NCBI GenBank assembly: GCA_037179385.1
Contig: CM074180.1
Coordinates: forward strand, 31,105,455 to 31,169,454
Reading direction: 5' to 3'
Origin: Holothuria scabra
Taxonomy: Eukaryota; Echinodermata; Holothuroidea; Aspidochirotida; Holothuriidae
Length of the DNA: 64,000 bases
The position numbers and the translations under genes are program-made. This document shows, in pieces, positions 51,601-61,500 of the stretch; within the stretch, counting starts at the first letter, position 1; each line of letters starts with the position of its first letter. The notes under the pieces were generated by a model, which saw only the letters and a program-made list of their open reading frames with translations, ran no database searches and was not told the DNA's origin.

Positions 51601-54096
51601 CTATTTTACAGCTGGACTGGCGTCCCTGGGGTAGATCCATTCCAATTTTGTAAGGAAACAGTTTTCTTCAAGACAGCCTTGAAATCATTGGATGCATATA
51701 GTGGTAGGTAGCAAAGAAGGAAGTGATCTGCTTATTTGTGTTTGTTATTTTGAATATAGCTGTGTATATCCACCATGGAGGGGCTAATTTAAGTTGAAAG
51801 AAGATGAAATTTTAGCCACTTTTGAAGAAAGTAATAGGTGGTTATATTTGAATTTGTTTTGTACGTAGAACAAAGTCAGCCAATTTGGATTAATAAGTAG
51901 GACAAGACTGGCTGGAAATAGATTTCAAGAACCCAATTTTAATGGAGGTCTATGGTCATTAAGGGGTTGCAGTGGGCAAACAGTATACACCTTCAAAGCA
52001 GATTATGATTGTGTTACTCTTAGAATTGTATCCTTGAGGAATGTCATACTTATACCTCTCACTGATCGATTGGTTCCATTTGTTTTTAAGCCAATTGGTT
52101 AGAAACTGGACTGTAAAAACCCCACCTTCCTAACTAAGCTATTGTTTTTTTTCTGGGGGTCAGCAGAGGTCAAAGTGTAAAATCTTTGTAAGTGCCATAT
52201 CTGGAGATAAAATATAGTGAGAGACCTCATACTTGTCAGCACCACCTTTTGTGTAGATTCTCTTGGGAGGTTTTGGTGGGATCAAAGGTCATTTGGAGTC
52301 ATGAGAGGTTTAACTGTGAAAACCTTTTAAACATTTGTGTCTGAACCATGAGGGAAAATTTTTGAATCTATTATGCAGCATGTTGATGTCAAAATGGAGT
52401 GCAAAATTTTTTTTGTTGTAATTTCTGTGGAGGTCATATGACATTTGTGGTCAGTAGAAGTCAAACTGTCAGTATCTTGAACTCTACTCACAATATCTCA
52501 ATAACAAAAGGTTGGGTAAACTCATTCTTAGCATGTGTATGTGTCCAGTATTAAATAGAAGACCTCTCTTACTTCGCGGATGCTGTAGGTCACCTCAAGA
52601 GATCATTCAGGAAAAAGTGAAGCTTAACTTGCTTCTAAATGTTCAGCAGAAAATTATGTGTAAATCTTCAATTCTGAATCTTGTGCCAAAAAATAAATGC
52701 AGGAACCTTCTTTTGACCAATTTTTTAAGATGTCAATCAGTTTGATCTTGGCACTATACTAATACCCTATACAGTCGTACCTAAATACAGTCTCTTGACA
52801 AAAAGGAATTGCCTAAGCCTTTAGAATTTCTGGTTTCCTGTGTCTTGAGAACCTCACACAGGAATTGAATATAAATTTTATCAGGAAATTTTAGACAAAT
52901 TCCTTTTCAACACTTCAAAAATTAATTTCAGCATAAACCCTCCTTTAAATTTAGGAAGCAATTTTCATCTGAAGAAATTCAAGCAGTAACAGCATTTGTC
53001 CCCAAACACAAATATTTCATATAATAGCAATCTCCCCCTGAGCATTCACCATTCGGATCACCAAATGAGCTTGGCCATGCATGAAATTACAATACAAGGT
53101 TGAATTGAAGATATAAATATTAATGGAGATCAGATCTTTGGTTGTTTCATCAAATTACTTCTTCTGTGAGAGGTGAGAGGCTATCTTTAAATCCTCAAAC
53201 TCGAGAGACTGATTTGATTAAGAAGGGTGTTGGTAGGAGGGAAATTTATTATTCAGAAACTAGGAAAAGTGTGAAGTGAATAAGATGTAGAGAATCTGGT
53301 GAAGGGAATGAAAGCATAATTAACTGTTTTGAGGTTTTCTGCATGATTTTCATTTTGAGAAAGGTGAATGGTAAGGTGTAGGAACATGTGCAGTAGGTGT
53401 TAAAGTTTATTCCTCACCAGCAGTGTAGCAGCCTAATTATTTTCAAGCGCAAGTGAAGCAGGAGTGAAGGTAATGAGGCCAATGATTAAGGGAAGTTAGA
53501 GGCTGGGTGAGGTGTGAAAGGGGGTGGTCAGCATGTAGGAGTCCAGTGAGAGGTTGAACTGGTTGATGGATTAGTGCTTGTGGTGGAAATGTGTGGAGGG
53601 GAGGGGTGACAGGATGGGGGAAAGTCAGTAGTGGGATATGGGAGGCAGGAAGTGAATTATAGATCTTTTAAGCTATGTTTATTGTTAACCTGTGTAAAAT
53701 TAAGACATTGCAATGTTCAATGTTCCTGTTTATTTTATGGGGAAGTTCGTTCCTGACAGAAATTTTCATGACTTGTTTGATTTGTTTTAACTGAGAGAAT
53801 TCAAGTGAAAGAAGGAGATGAGACATACAAATTTTAAGTTAGCACAGATATTTGGAATACACAACAACAGACTTACAAAGCACATCCCATTTAATGATTT
53901 GTTAAATATTACATATATTTATTTTATTTTTGTTGTTGTGGCTGTATCTTTTCTTCCAGATGATAACCTTGAGGACCTGCTACCAACTCCAGATGAACTC
54001 CTTCAATCAGATGAGCTAGCAAATGTCAAAGACAGCAAGAATTTTCAATATCTCATTCGTCTTGGGATGGAAAAATTAGGCCAGTTGTCTAAATAG
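18670..54096 (+). CDS. NUP133: Nuclear pore complex protein Nup133, 34 exons
   Basis: Nup133 sits at the stem tip of the Nup107-160 Y-complex, the nuclear pore coat. Exons: 18670-18775, 19818-19921, 20656-20880, 21305-21376, 21553-21645, 22041-22151, 22779-22835, 23565-23623, 25142-25209, 25749-25834, 26186-26288, 27213-27284, 27888-27969, 28389-28455, 28891-29025, 30221-30380, 31614-31723, 32252-32358, 33221-33323, 34134-34253, 38525-38624, 40151-40194, 41519-41735, 42280-42416, 43711-43750, 43981-44096, 44465-44524, 45338-45404, 45984-46045, 47326-47382, 49672-49755, 50956-51017, 51612-51703, 53960-54096. They join in one frame into about 1104 residues (human 1156). Residues 1 to about 440 match the beta-propeller (SVQLDESGW, AVSPEGVIRFW), 182-195 the ALPS membrane sensor, and the rest the helical stack, including DPRWAESVP (524-532) and NEYDFMKALDLL. 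The first exon may start at an acceptor near 18670 or 18676 rather than at this ATG; TGA lies in frame just upstream, so an N-terminal exon is probably further 5'. Confidence 0.95.
22190..22400. repeat. Fragment related to the SINE-like repeats
   Basis: CAGTTGTGGCTCACTGACTT and CCATTGCTTGTGC match 40722-40765. It lies in NUP133 intron 6. Confidence 0.45.
23066..23197. repeat. 12-bp satellite (ACATCATGTCTG)n
   Basis: About eleven units in NUP133 intron 7. Each unit contains the near-palindrome GACATCATGTC, and one unit (around 23100-23112) reads in the inverted sense. The minus-strand frame is a meaningless MSDMMSDMM repeat. Confidence 0.92.
23680..24055 (+). repeat. 370-bp dispersed repeat, copy 1 (NUP133 intron 8)
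   Basis: From GACTCATTGAGTTGGTTCAT to ATATCAAGTCAATGAGGCCC. It aligns along its length with 26768-27125. Confidence 0.75.
26768..27130 (+). repeat. 370-bp dispersed repeat, copy 2 (NUP133 intron 11)
   Basis: Same order of words as the copy at 23680-24055, for example TCAAATTATGTACAAAACTG and TATGAAACTTGACT. Moderately diverged. Confidence 0.75.
29394..29946. mobile_element. TTAA-flanked fold-back element, family B copy 1
   Basis: TTAA then AAGAATTGTCCAAAGCC; the other end is GGACTATTCTT then TTAA. The two halves are long inverted repeats meeting near 29590-29740 (GTGTGATGTCATGGATCCAC against GTGACATCACACC). It lies in NUP133 intron 15. Confidence 0.82.
30630..30830. repeat. Dispersed repeat shared with 41280-41420
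   Basis: TGTGGTAGGTGTGCTGTTTA and CAGTCCCTACTCTTTAT correspond to TGTGATAGGTGTGCTATCC and AGTACCTAGTCTTTAT in the later copy. Confidence 0.45.
32525..32760 (+). repeat. tRNA-derived SINE candidate, copy 1
   Basis: An A-box-like word (TAGTTAGGTAG) is followed about 40 bases later by a B-box-like GGTTCAAGTCC, then a non-tRNA body. The head aligns with 40645-40700. It lies in NUP133 intron 18. Confidence 0.5.
34400..35123. repeat. Dispersed repeat, family C copy 1
   Basis: TCAAGTTTTGATATGTTAGA, GAGCAGGTAAAGTTGTCACA and ATGACATCATATCCTTACAT all recur in the same order at 63400-63930. It abuts the TTAA of the next element. Confidence 0.65.
35232..37834. mobile_element. hAT-family element 3 (outer)
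   Basis: Target duplication CTCAAGAT at 35224-35231 and 37835-37842 (exact 8 bp). Ends TAGGGATGCACCGGAT and CCGCTGCATCCCTA, with subterminal runs of CCGGCCGGA on both sides. No transposase frame recognised. Confidence 0.9.
35967..37090. mobile_element. hAT-family element 4, nested inside element 3
   Basis: Ends TAGTGATCGACCGATCA and ATCGGTTGACCACTA, with many GCCGATTA/TAATCGGC words near both ends. Flanks are AATATGAT (35959-35966) and AATATGTT (37091-37098): 7 of 8 identical, a diverged target duplication. Confidence 0.82.
38954..39245. mobile_element. TTAA-flanked miniature element, family D
   Basis: TTAACCCCTTCGCTA at the left, TAGCGAAAGGGTTAA at the right. The hairpin word GGTTTCGCTGCGAAACC lies just inside the left end. 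It lies in NUP133 intron 21. Confidence 0.8.
39560..39790. repeat. Dispersed repeat, inverted copy of 200-420
   Basis: AGCAGACAGCCATCTTGGTG and CTCTGTCCATGTATAGGAAG are the complement of sequence near 310-350 and match 4875-4900. Confidence 0.6.
40645..40875 (+). repeat. tRNA-derived SINE candidate, copy 2
   Basis: TAGTTAGTTGG fits the Pol III A-box pattern, and GTTCGATCC about 40 bases on fits the B box. The body (TGTGGCTCACTGGATTG) also occurs near 22225. It lies in NUP133 intron 22. Confidence 0.5.
42440..42660. repeat. Degenerate tandem repeat, about 84 bp x 2.5
   Basis: TTTGAACTCAAGCTTCTGTG, TTTGAAATCAAGCTTCTGTG and TTTGAATTCAGG recur at about 84-base steps in NUP133 intron 24. Confidence 0.6.
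44999..45306. mobile_element. TTAA-flanked miniature element, family E
   Basis: TTAAAGGGCCAGTCC at the left and GAATTGGGCCTTTAA at the right, with CCCCAAAC/GTTTGGGG extending the inverted match. It lies in NUP133 intron 27 and ends 31 bases before the next exon. Confidence 0.78.
47690..49045. repeat. Composite AGGTCA-rich repeat, large copy
   Basis: Left part (47690-48060) has two TG runs and CTACCCGAAAATTCGG, a word also in the family A elements. The middle is the 48060-48830 tandem array. The right part (48800-49045: TATGGAGCACTGTCAA..., TTGGCTTTCTGG) recurs at 62540-62665. It lies in NUP133 intron 30. Confidence 0.75.
48060..48830. repeat. Tandem array of about five 145-156-bp units with AGGTCA half sites
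   Basis: Unit landmarks (GGTCAAAGGTCATTTGGGGTC or variants) fall at 48177, 48323, 48479, 48624 and 48769. Each unit also carries CATATTTGG-GTGTGGGTTGG and GAGAGGTCAAA. Perfect AGGTCA-N-AGGTCA at 48322-48334 and 48768-48780; a 2-base-spaced pair at 48203-48216. Confidence 0.85.
52080..52500. repeat. AGGTCA-rich repeat, diverged copy
   Basis: GATCAAAGGTCATTTGGAGTC followed by ATGAGAGG and similar words at 52155-52180 and 52425-52470. It lies in NUP133 intron 33. Confidence 0.6.
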
Positions 54097-56371
54097 AGGG
54101 AACATTTTGACTGAAAATACATTGTAATCTTACAAACTGTTGCTCTGCTTAGATGATTTCATGTGGTAGCAGCATGAATTTTCAAACAGTAGATGAAAGT
54201 ACAAGTCTAGGACTTTGATAAGGTAGCCCAAGCTTTGAAGTACCTTCTCTGATGTGAAGTCTGGTACAGATCCAAGGATATTTGAGATGGAATTATTTGT
54301 TTATTATGAATTCAGCAACATCTTGTGGCTACATTTACTAAAGAAACTTCTACATGTTCTGTTTGTGTATCAGTTTGCCCAGGTCTTGTTGCAAAATGTG
54401 ATTTAATACTGAATAACCCTTTCCTTCATTTGCATACTTAACTTTAATTACCTATCTTTTCTAAAAACGATTTGAATGCCACATTATGTACTTGAGACAG
54501 GTTTGTATCATGTTGCTCCACTATAATAATATCAATATTTGTTTTTTATCATGCCAATACATCGACAATGTTTACCAAAGAAGCACATGTTCTGCAACCC
54601 TTGCTCAATAACATTTTGCCTCAATAACATTTTGCCTCAATTACATTTTGCCTCAGAAACAGTCTATCTAGTGTGACAGCAGCTGTATAAATACAACGGC
54701 TTGCTCTATGAATTACCTCTTTTGGCATTTGGGGAATAAGGGGATGGGTATTAAGAGAAAGCCCAAGGGCAAAATATTACATTTACCTGGTGGAGATGAA
54801 CAAGGATTGGTTGACCACATGTCCAGCCTCTTTATGAATAGTCCACCACTCTTTCATTCCCTGTTAAGCCTGAGGCTTTTAAAACTCCATAAATTTTAAT
54901 GAGGTTGGGTGGGGTGCTCCAAAGAGGCTTTTCACAAGCATTTTATAATGGTGTGGGAAGAAATCTCACAGAATTTTATAATACTGTGATATGAAATATC
55001 ACAAGAAGTCCTCTGCAGCTTTTTATATCTTGGTCAAATTTATATCTTTCGAACAGGATCAATGCTCGGTGTTTGCAGTTTGCTCTTTCAAATGTTGTTA
55101 ACTTTAATTTAACTCTGAAAGAGGATAAACTTCAAATTAATTGTGAAAGAGGATTTCATGAATTTCTTCCAGGCTAAAATTGAACCACATTATTGCATCA
55201 GAAGCACCTCAGTAGCATAAAAAATTGTCTTTAAATCAGTTACCAGAACAGTGACACATGTGGCATTTGCAATCTGTTCAAACTTTTGTTTGGAGAAAAA
55301 CAGCTGGTTGGATGCTTGGCCTGCTTTGGTAAACACAGAAACTGTAATAAATTGCCAAATTTTTGTTATGTCATCATTGAGCAAACAGTTTTCATGTATG
55401 CTTGTATGATCAACACATTGTATAAGGTACTTGAGTTCTGAATGAAATTAATACCATTTGAAAGTGGAATTAAGCATTTTGTTACATCCACAAATTGTGT
55501 TTATACTGTGCAGTAATGAATTCTTTTCAGAGGAAAGCTGAATGCTGAAAAAGAAATACAAAAAGGAGGTATTAAATCATTCATAATGAAGTAAATGGGA
55601 TTGTATTTATATTCATGGAAGGAATAAGGTTAGTGACAGTAAGGTAATAAAGGGGTGAAACTACATTCAATCAAACCCATTTCAAAATTGAAATAAAACA
55701 CTTTGTTTCATTTGCAAATTGCGTTACTGTGTACTGTAATGGGCACTTGTGGGTGGGGGGGGGGATGAATCCCCTAAAATAGGTATCAAATGAGGAAGGT
55801 TAATTTATTCATAATGAAAATAATAAAGGCAGCTCAAGTGTATTTATTTCATGGAAGAAGTAGGGTCAGCAGGGTGTGGTTGTTTGGGGGGGGGGGGGAG
55901 GAGGTTGAATTTGGTGTGGTATGAAAGAATTTCTTTGTGCTATGATCTGGGATAGCATCTGAATCTCTTCAAGAATCCCTTTAAGGTATGTTGTTGATTT
56001 GTATTTGCTTATTTTGTAGCTCTTTACTGATATCAGAAGCATCTGGTGTGCTTGGTTGCTCTTATTGAACTCCTGGACCAAAGAATAACGGTCATTTTTG
56101 AGGATGGTTGCTGTATGTCTTTACTGCTGTAGCACAGTATGTTTAGCCCAAAGAAGATGTACCACAATACTGAATGCTGGTATGATGCAAGGACAAGACC
56201 ATGTAGAAAGAGGGCCATGTCCTATTTATGTTGTGTTTCATGTTGATAGCAACATGAATGAAATCAAAGGTGCTGTTGTACTTACCTAAGAACATAATGT
56301 TAAGGGCTATTTTTGTCAGTTGTAGTTTCATCTGGGTATTGAGATTGCAGAACTGGTGAGAAATAAGAACA
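54097..56371. other. NUP133 3' UTR and intergenic DNA
   Basis: The 3' UTR starts at 54097. I cannot fix its end; one AATAAA lies at 55346-55351. G runs at 55751-55764 and 55887-55899. No gene recognised. Confidence 0.45.
54603..54656. repeat. 16-bp tandem repeat (CTCAATAACATTTTGC)x3
   Basis: Three near-perfect units about 510 bases after the NUP133 stop. Confidence 0.85.
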
Positions 56372-56481
56372 GGGGCCTGTTTCACAAAGAGTTACGCACA
56401 ATCTTAAGTTTGATTTACTGTTGACTTAAGTATGGGGAATCAAACTTAAGATTGTGCGTAACTCTTTGTGGAATGGGCCCC
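56372..56481. repeat. 110-bp hairpin-forming palindrome
   Basis: GAGTTACGCACAATCTTAAG and its exact complement face each other across a loop of about 22 bases; arms extend outward through CAAAGAG/CTCTTTG and GGGGCC/GGCCCC, about 40 bases each. It is probably a fold-back MITE. Confidence 0.85.
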
Positions 56482-58599
56482 AGGTGTCAGGTGGGAGTTG
56501 AAAGAATTTCAAGGTTAGTAGGAATTGGCCTGGGGTAGTTCATGTTATTGCTTGCTAGTGTTGTATCCTTGGTATGATAACGCCCTGGTCTAGTGTGGAG
56601 AAGTGCTTTCAAATGCTTCAAGGTCATTATGAAATCATTTATTACCTTAAAACAGTGAAACAAATCATTCAGAATATGTACAGTTTTGATATGCTGAAGC
56701 CATTATTAAAATGAGACTTGCACAGGACCATTTTGTCAAATGCCTTTTACACGACCACAAAAACGGAACCCACTGCCATTGTGCTTTATGCCCAGTATCT
56801 TCAATGGAGTAGGGAACCATGAAACCCCACATAACTGACTAACTTTTATACAATGCATGACACTTGACTCTGTAGTGTATGTGTGATGATGCATTCTTGT
56901 AAAACTAATACACACCAGTAAAGACTGGATGTAGCAACAATTCTGTTGGATGTGTCTTGTTTCGCTTTTTAAGACCTCATTCATAAGCATGTACCCCTGA
57001 GCTCTACTTGAACTTCTACGGACAGGTTTCTTTTTTTAGTGTTTTTGCTCAATTACATTTGTATAGATGCACAATGAATGGCAAATAATTACAGAGAAGG
57101 GTCAGTGAAGTTTAATGTTTTTTGATCCAGAAAATGAATTTAAAGTATTTCAACCCAAGTTAAGCATGCTCGCAGGCAGAAGGACTATGTTAACAACTCA
57201 ACATTGTAGGAATAAAATGAGAGTAGTTGTAGTTAGTGAAGATTTATGTCGTAAAGTTGAGGTAGGGGTAAGGTATATGCAGTTGCTTTTTGAAACACTA
57301 GAGTGATTCTCCAGAAAGTGTGTTTGGGTGAGAGGAGGTGGTGGGTTATCCAGCCTCTTTCCCTGAAACACTCATTGAAGTGTAGGTATACATTAATAAT
57401 GTTTTTGGGCAGTGATATAAATGATAGCTCAACTGAATATGAAAGGGGCACTATGTATAACAATAAAACAGCCCTGATGCAGTGAGCTGTAAAATTCCAT
57501 CAGACTACATACAATTTAAGTGTTTAGACAGACTATGTAATTCAAGCTGTTTCAGTCAGATTCAAACTTTGCTTGAGAACTGCACAGGGGATTTTAGAAA
57601 AATGCACCCTGCAATTAGGGTTGTCCCTAGGGAGGGGTTGGGAGGCTGAAAGTAAATGTTGGGGATTTCTGCTAGTTGTTTGGGTGAGATTGTTCTCAAA
57701 GAATATTCCTCTAACTAGTTTGCTGTGGTCGCTGCAATTGTCCAAACCCAGTTATGGAGGGGGGGGGGGGGAGGGAGGCTGGGAGGCAGTGTATTTTGGA
57801 ATACATTAGGGTTTACCAGTCTACTTCTAGATTAACATGGTTATTGCCCTATTGCATGCTGTTCCAAAATATTTTCTACATGATTTTACTGGGTTTTAAT
57901 GATTTTGTTTTCAATATTGTACCATTCTGCATCACATCACCCATTCAAAAACTGGAAAAATTTCTAAGTGAGGCCTTCACTGGAGACACCATCCCCCTCC
58001 CCCACCCCTTCCCATGTCAGTGCTCTCCTTTCCTGATTATAAATATGGTAAACCTAGGAAAACATCCAAGTGAGCCTAAAGTGTAGTCACAGGGAAAGTC
58101 AAGGAGGGGAAAGCCTCTGATAAGTATTTTTTAAGTTTTTAAGTTCTTAATAGAGAATATCAATTTAGTTAAATTAGTTCCCTAAAAAAGTCCCTGCCGC
58201 ATGTTAACTTACAGTCATCATTCAGTGCATTGGCTTGCTCCGTAGTGTACAACAAACAGGAGAAGAATCTTCAATCAGAACAAACTCCCTGCTCCGCGCA
58301 CATGTGCGGAATAACTTTCTTGCCAGCCACCTTGGAAGTGCAATGTAAACAAAACCAGACGTCACAACTTCAGAGGTTTACGTGTTCACAGATTGATGCA
58401 GCCATTTGTTTAGTTTTCATTTCGAACAGGTCTCCCCCACTAACATGTGCGACTTCATACGATATGGTACAGTACACGGCAGTTAACAATTTGGTCCGGT
58501 TACTAGTCTATAGACGACGTCGTAGTTGAATACTTACACGGTAGGCCTTATTGGCATAACCACAACATTCTGATGTGAGATTGGGCTTACAAGAGGAAA
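56482..58599. promoter_or_regulatory. Intergenic region and probable GALNT promoter/5' UTR
   Basis: Mostly AT-rich with a G run at 57754-57772. CG dinucleotides become frequent at 58250-58560 (CTCCGCGCAC, GACGACGTCGTAG), just before the GALNT start codon, consistent with a promoter and leader. No TATA box is convincing. Confidence 0.4.
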
Positions 58600-61500
58600 A
58601 TGCCGCGATTAAAACCGAAAAAATGTTTGATCACCATAGTAGCATGTGTAGTAATTGTATTCATCGTAAGGACTTTCACAATGATTCAAGAAGTCTCGAG
58701 TGATATACGAGCTTTAGCCAATGACGGACATCGCATTTTTAAGGTTTGTCAAATTACAATATATACTGAATGGTACACTTTCAGTTTAGGCCCAAAGCCT
58801 AAAGTTACATTATTGCAGACTAGCCAAGCCTAGCCTAGCCTAGCCAAAAGGAACTTCAGTAAAGACTAAGAGTTACGACAATTGAATCACCTAGCTAAGT
58901 AACAAGTAACATTTATTACTATCCCATTAACTGTAATACTAACGTCAGACTGGGGTTAGGAACACGGAGTAACTAGGCTATAGAAAATCCGGCCACCAGC
59001 AAAAAACCCCTTCTTGAAAACATGGAGGCGTGGTGCCTCAACTTTTGAGTGGAGGTGCAGTCACAGTGACTATCTCTAAATTTGTCATTATTTTGCATCA
59101 GGAATTGAAGACCCATATTTGTAAACGATTTGCTAAGTCCACTGAGCCTCCATTTTTGAGTAGAGGCGTAGTCGCGGTGCACCATTTTTAAATTTGTCAT
59201 TATTTTGCAGCACAAAATATGACCCATATTTGTGTTAATGGTTGTGAAGAATTCACTTAGCCTACTTCACTAAGCCTCCACTTTTGAGTGGAGGCGCAGT
59301 CACAGTCGCAGTGACCATTTCTAAATTTGTGTATTTTGCACTTTTGTTATCTTGACTGTGACTGCACCTGCGGAGGCGAAGTGAGGTCTTTTGGTGGCGG
59401 GGTATTCTATAGTTGTACCAATAACACTGAGTTATGCCTATCTTACATCTTATGTTTCCAAGCGACAGACATAACATTGCACTTTGCCGGATGAAATCTC
59501 ATGCCCCAGGTTTTGGCCCATTGGCCCAGGTGAATAATGTCTCACTGTAGAAAGCTGCAGTCATTTTGATTAGGGCTGTAAACACGTAGCGATTAATCGC
59601 TAAACGATCGCATGTGAATTAAACGTTTAGTACAAAGCTACAAGCAATTAATCGCAAAACCTCATTTTGACAGTTTTTTTTATCCATTTGTATACTCAGA
59701 TGATCCCTGATTTTTGTTGAATGGAACATCCTGGGCATATTTGAACCTTGAAGGCTTCAAAGTTTCACAATAATTTGAATCTATCATGCAAGATAACAAC
59801 TATTATTATTTCTGCATTAGATTCACTATCAATCACTTCATGCTGAAATAATTTTTTTTTTTGTGTAACAAGGTAATGGTGATTAATCGCTAAACAATCG
59901 CAAATATTTGAGTTTAAAGGTTTAGTTAGTTTACTAAATGTTCACAGCCCTAATTTTGATCTTCAATGACTCTGTAAAGAACACAATCATCAGTGAACAA
60001 CCTAACTTCAGAAGAAGCAGCTGCAGTAATATATCATTGATATAAGATGGAAAGAGAACTGGACCTAGAACAGACCCCTGGGGAACACAAGAAAGAACCG
60101 GAGCGTGAGCAGATTTTGTACCATTGGAAACATAAGATCCCAGAATTTTCATGTGTATTTTCCATGGTGCTAATTGAAGAGGGTGGCTTCTTTGAGGGTA
60201 ACCATTCCAAAGAATCTTAACTGGAGTAAGCACATGTATACAGTCCAGTTGTAGAAAAGGAAATAAGGTCCTCAGTCTACTATGCAGGAACCTTTCTTTT
60301 TGTTCCAAGGAAGTTAAATTGGCAGCCTATAAAGGTTTAATAAGGCCCTCATTAGAGTATGCTTGTTCCGTTTGGGATCCAAATCAGGTTTCACTTCAAG
60401 ATAAAGTCGAGGGAGTACAAAGAAGATCTTCTCGGTTATAGCCAATGAGTAGTTGAGTACTACCTCCAGTGATGTTGGATCAATGACTACCCTTTTGAAA
60501 GATCTCGGCCTTGGCATGCTTTCTGATCCCCGCAGGCCTTGTAACTGTAGGCTTCAAATCCTTGCCAAAGGTATCTATGGCCAAGCTAATATCCCTGTCT
60601 GACCTTGTAAACCCACACGTATTACTTGTAATATGCATACTTTGCACTACCATCCTCCTCTGCTAGGACAAATTGCTTTAAATACAGTTTTATCCCCAGC
60701 ACTTGTAGGGATTGGAAAGTTCTCTCCAGAAGTCTCATCAAGGGGGCCATTAGTCACCCTAGGCCAGTAGAATTCATAGCCAATTCTCATAGGGCCTGGT
60801 CGACCTCACGGCATGTACGTGGTTTACTAATGTCCTTAACTGGATGTCTCACTGCATTTTGACAGAAGAACAAACATTTGCACTTTTCCAGATCCTGGGA
60901 ATGTGACCACTGGTAATTGTCTGCTGGAAAAGATGACTGATCATTGGTGCTAGATCGGTTGTAAAACCAAAATACAATGTTCGTAACATCAGATCATGGT
61001 GAGGCCTATCCTCAGTACCCATGTTGGAATTGAACTTGAAGGTGTTTTCAACTTTTTTTGAACTTGAAAGCTTTTAAAATTGAACTTACAAGCCCAAATG
61101 CACAACACCAACTACCTGTATGCAGTAGCGTATCTGCCAGGGAAATTGGGAGGGGCCCATTTTTTAGAGTGCATGCATCCCTTATTCCCTTACTGGTTTG
61201 GCCGGGGAAACCAGCTCAATGGGTGGGTTGAACAAGGGAAAAATTAAAGAAAAATGAAAGGGAGAAACAAAAAGAAATGGAAAGAGATCAGGCTATTTTA
61301 TCCCCAACACTTGTAGGGATTGGAAAGATCCAGAAGTCTCATCGAGGGGGCCATTAGTCACCCTAGGCCAGTAGAATTCATAGCCAATTCTCATAGGGCC
61401 TGGTCGACCTCACGGCATGTACGTGGTTTACTAATGTCCTTAACTGGATGTCTCACTGCATTTTGACAGAAGAACAAACATTTGCACTTTTCCAGATCCT

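Noticed and set aside
58230..58529. 99-codon plus-strand frame just upstream of GALNT
   Set aside because: No family resemblance; it is out of the GALNT reading context and sits in the CpG-rich leader region.
59934..60308. Minus-strand frame of 124 codons as a possible gene
   Set aside because: Contains the LINE motif VPQGSVLGP and runs across a hAT target duplication into the hAT terminus; it is a transposon relic.
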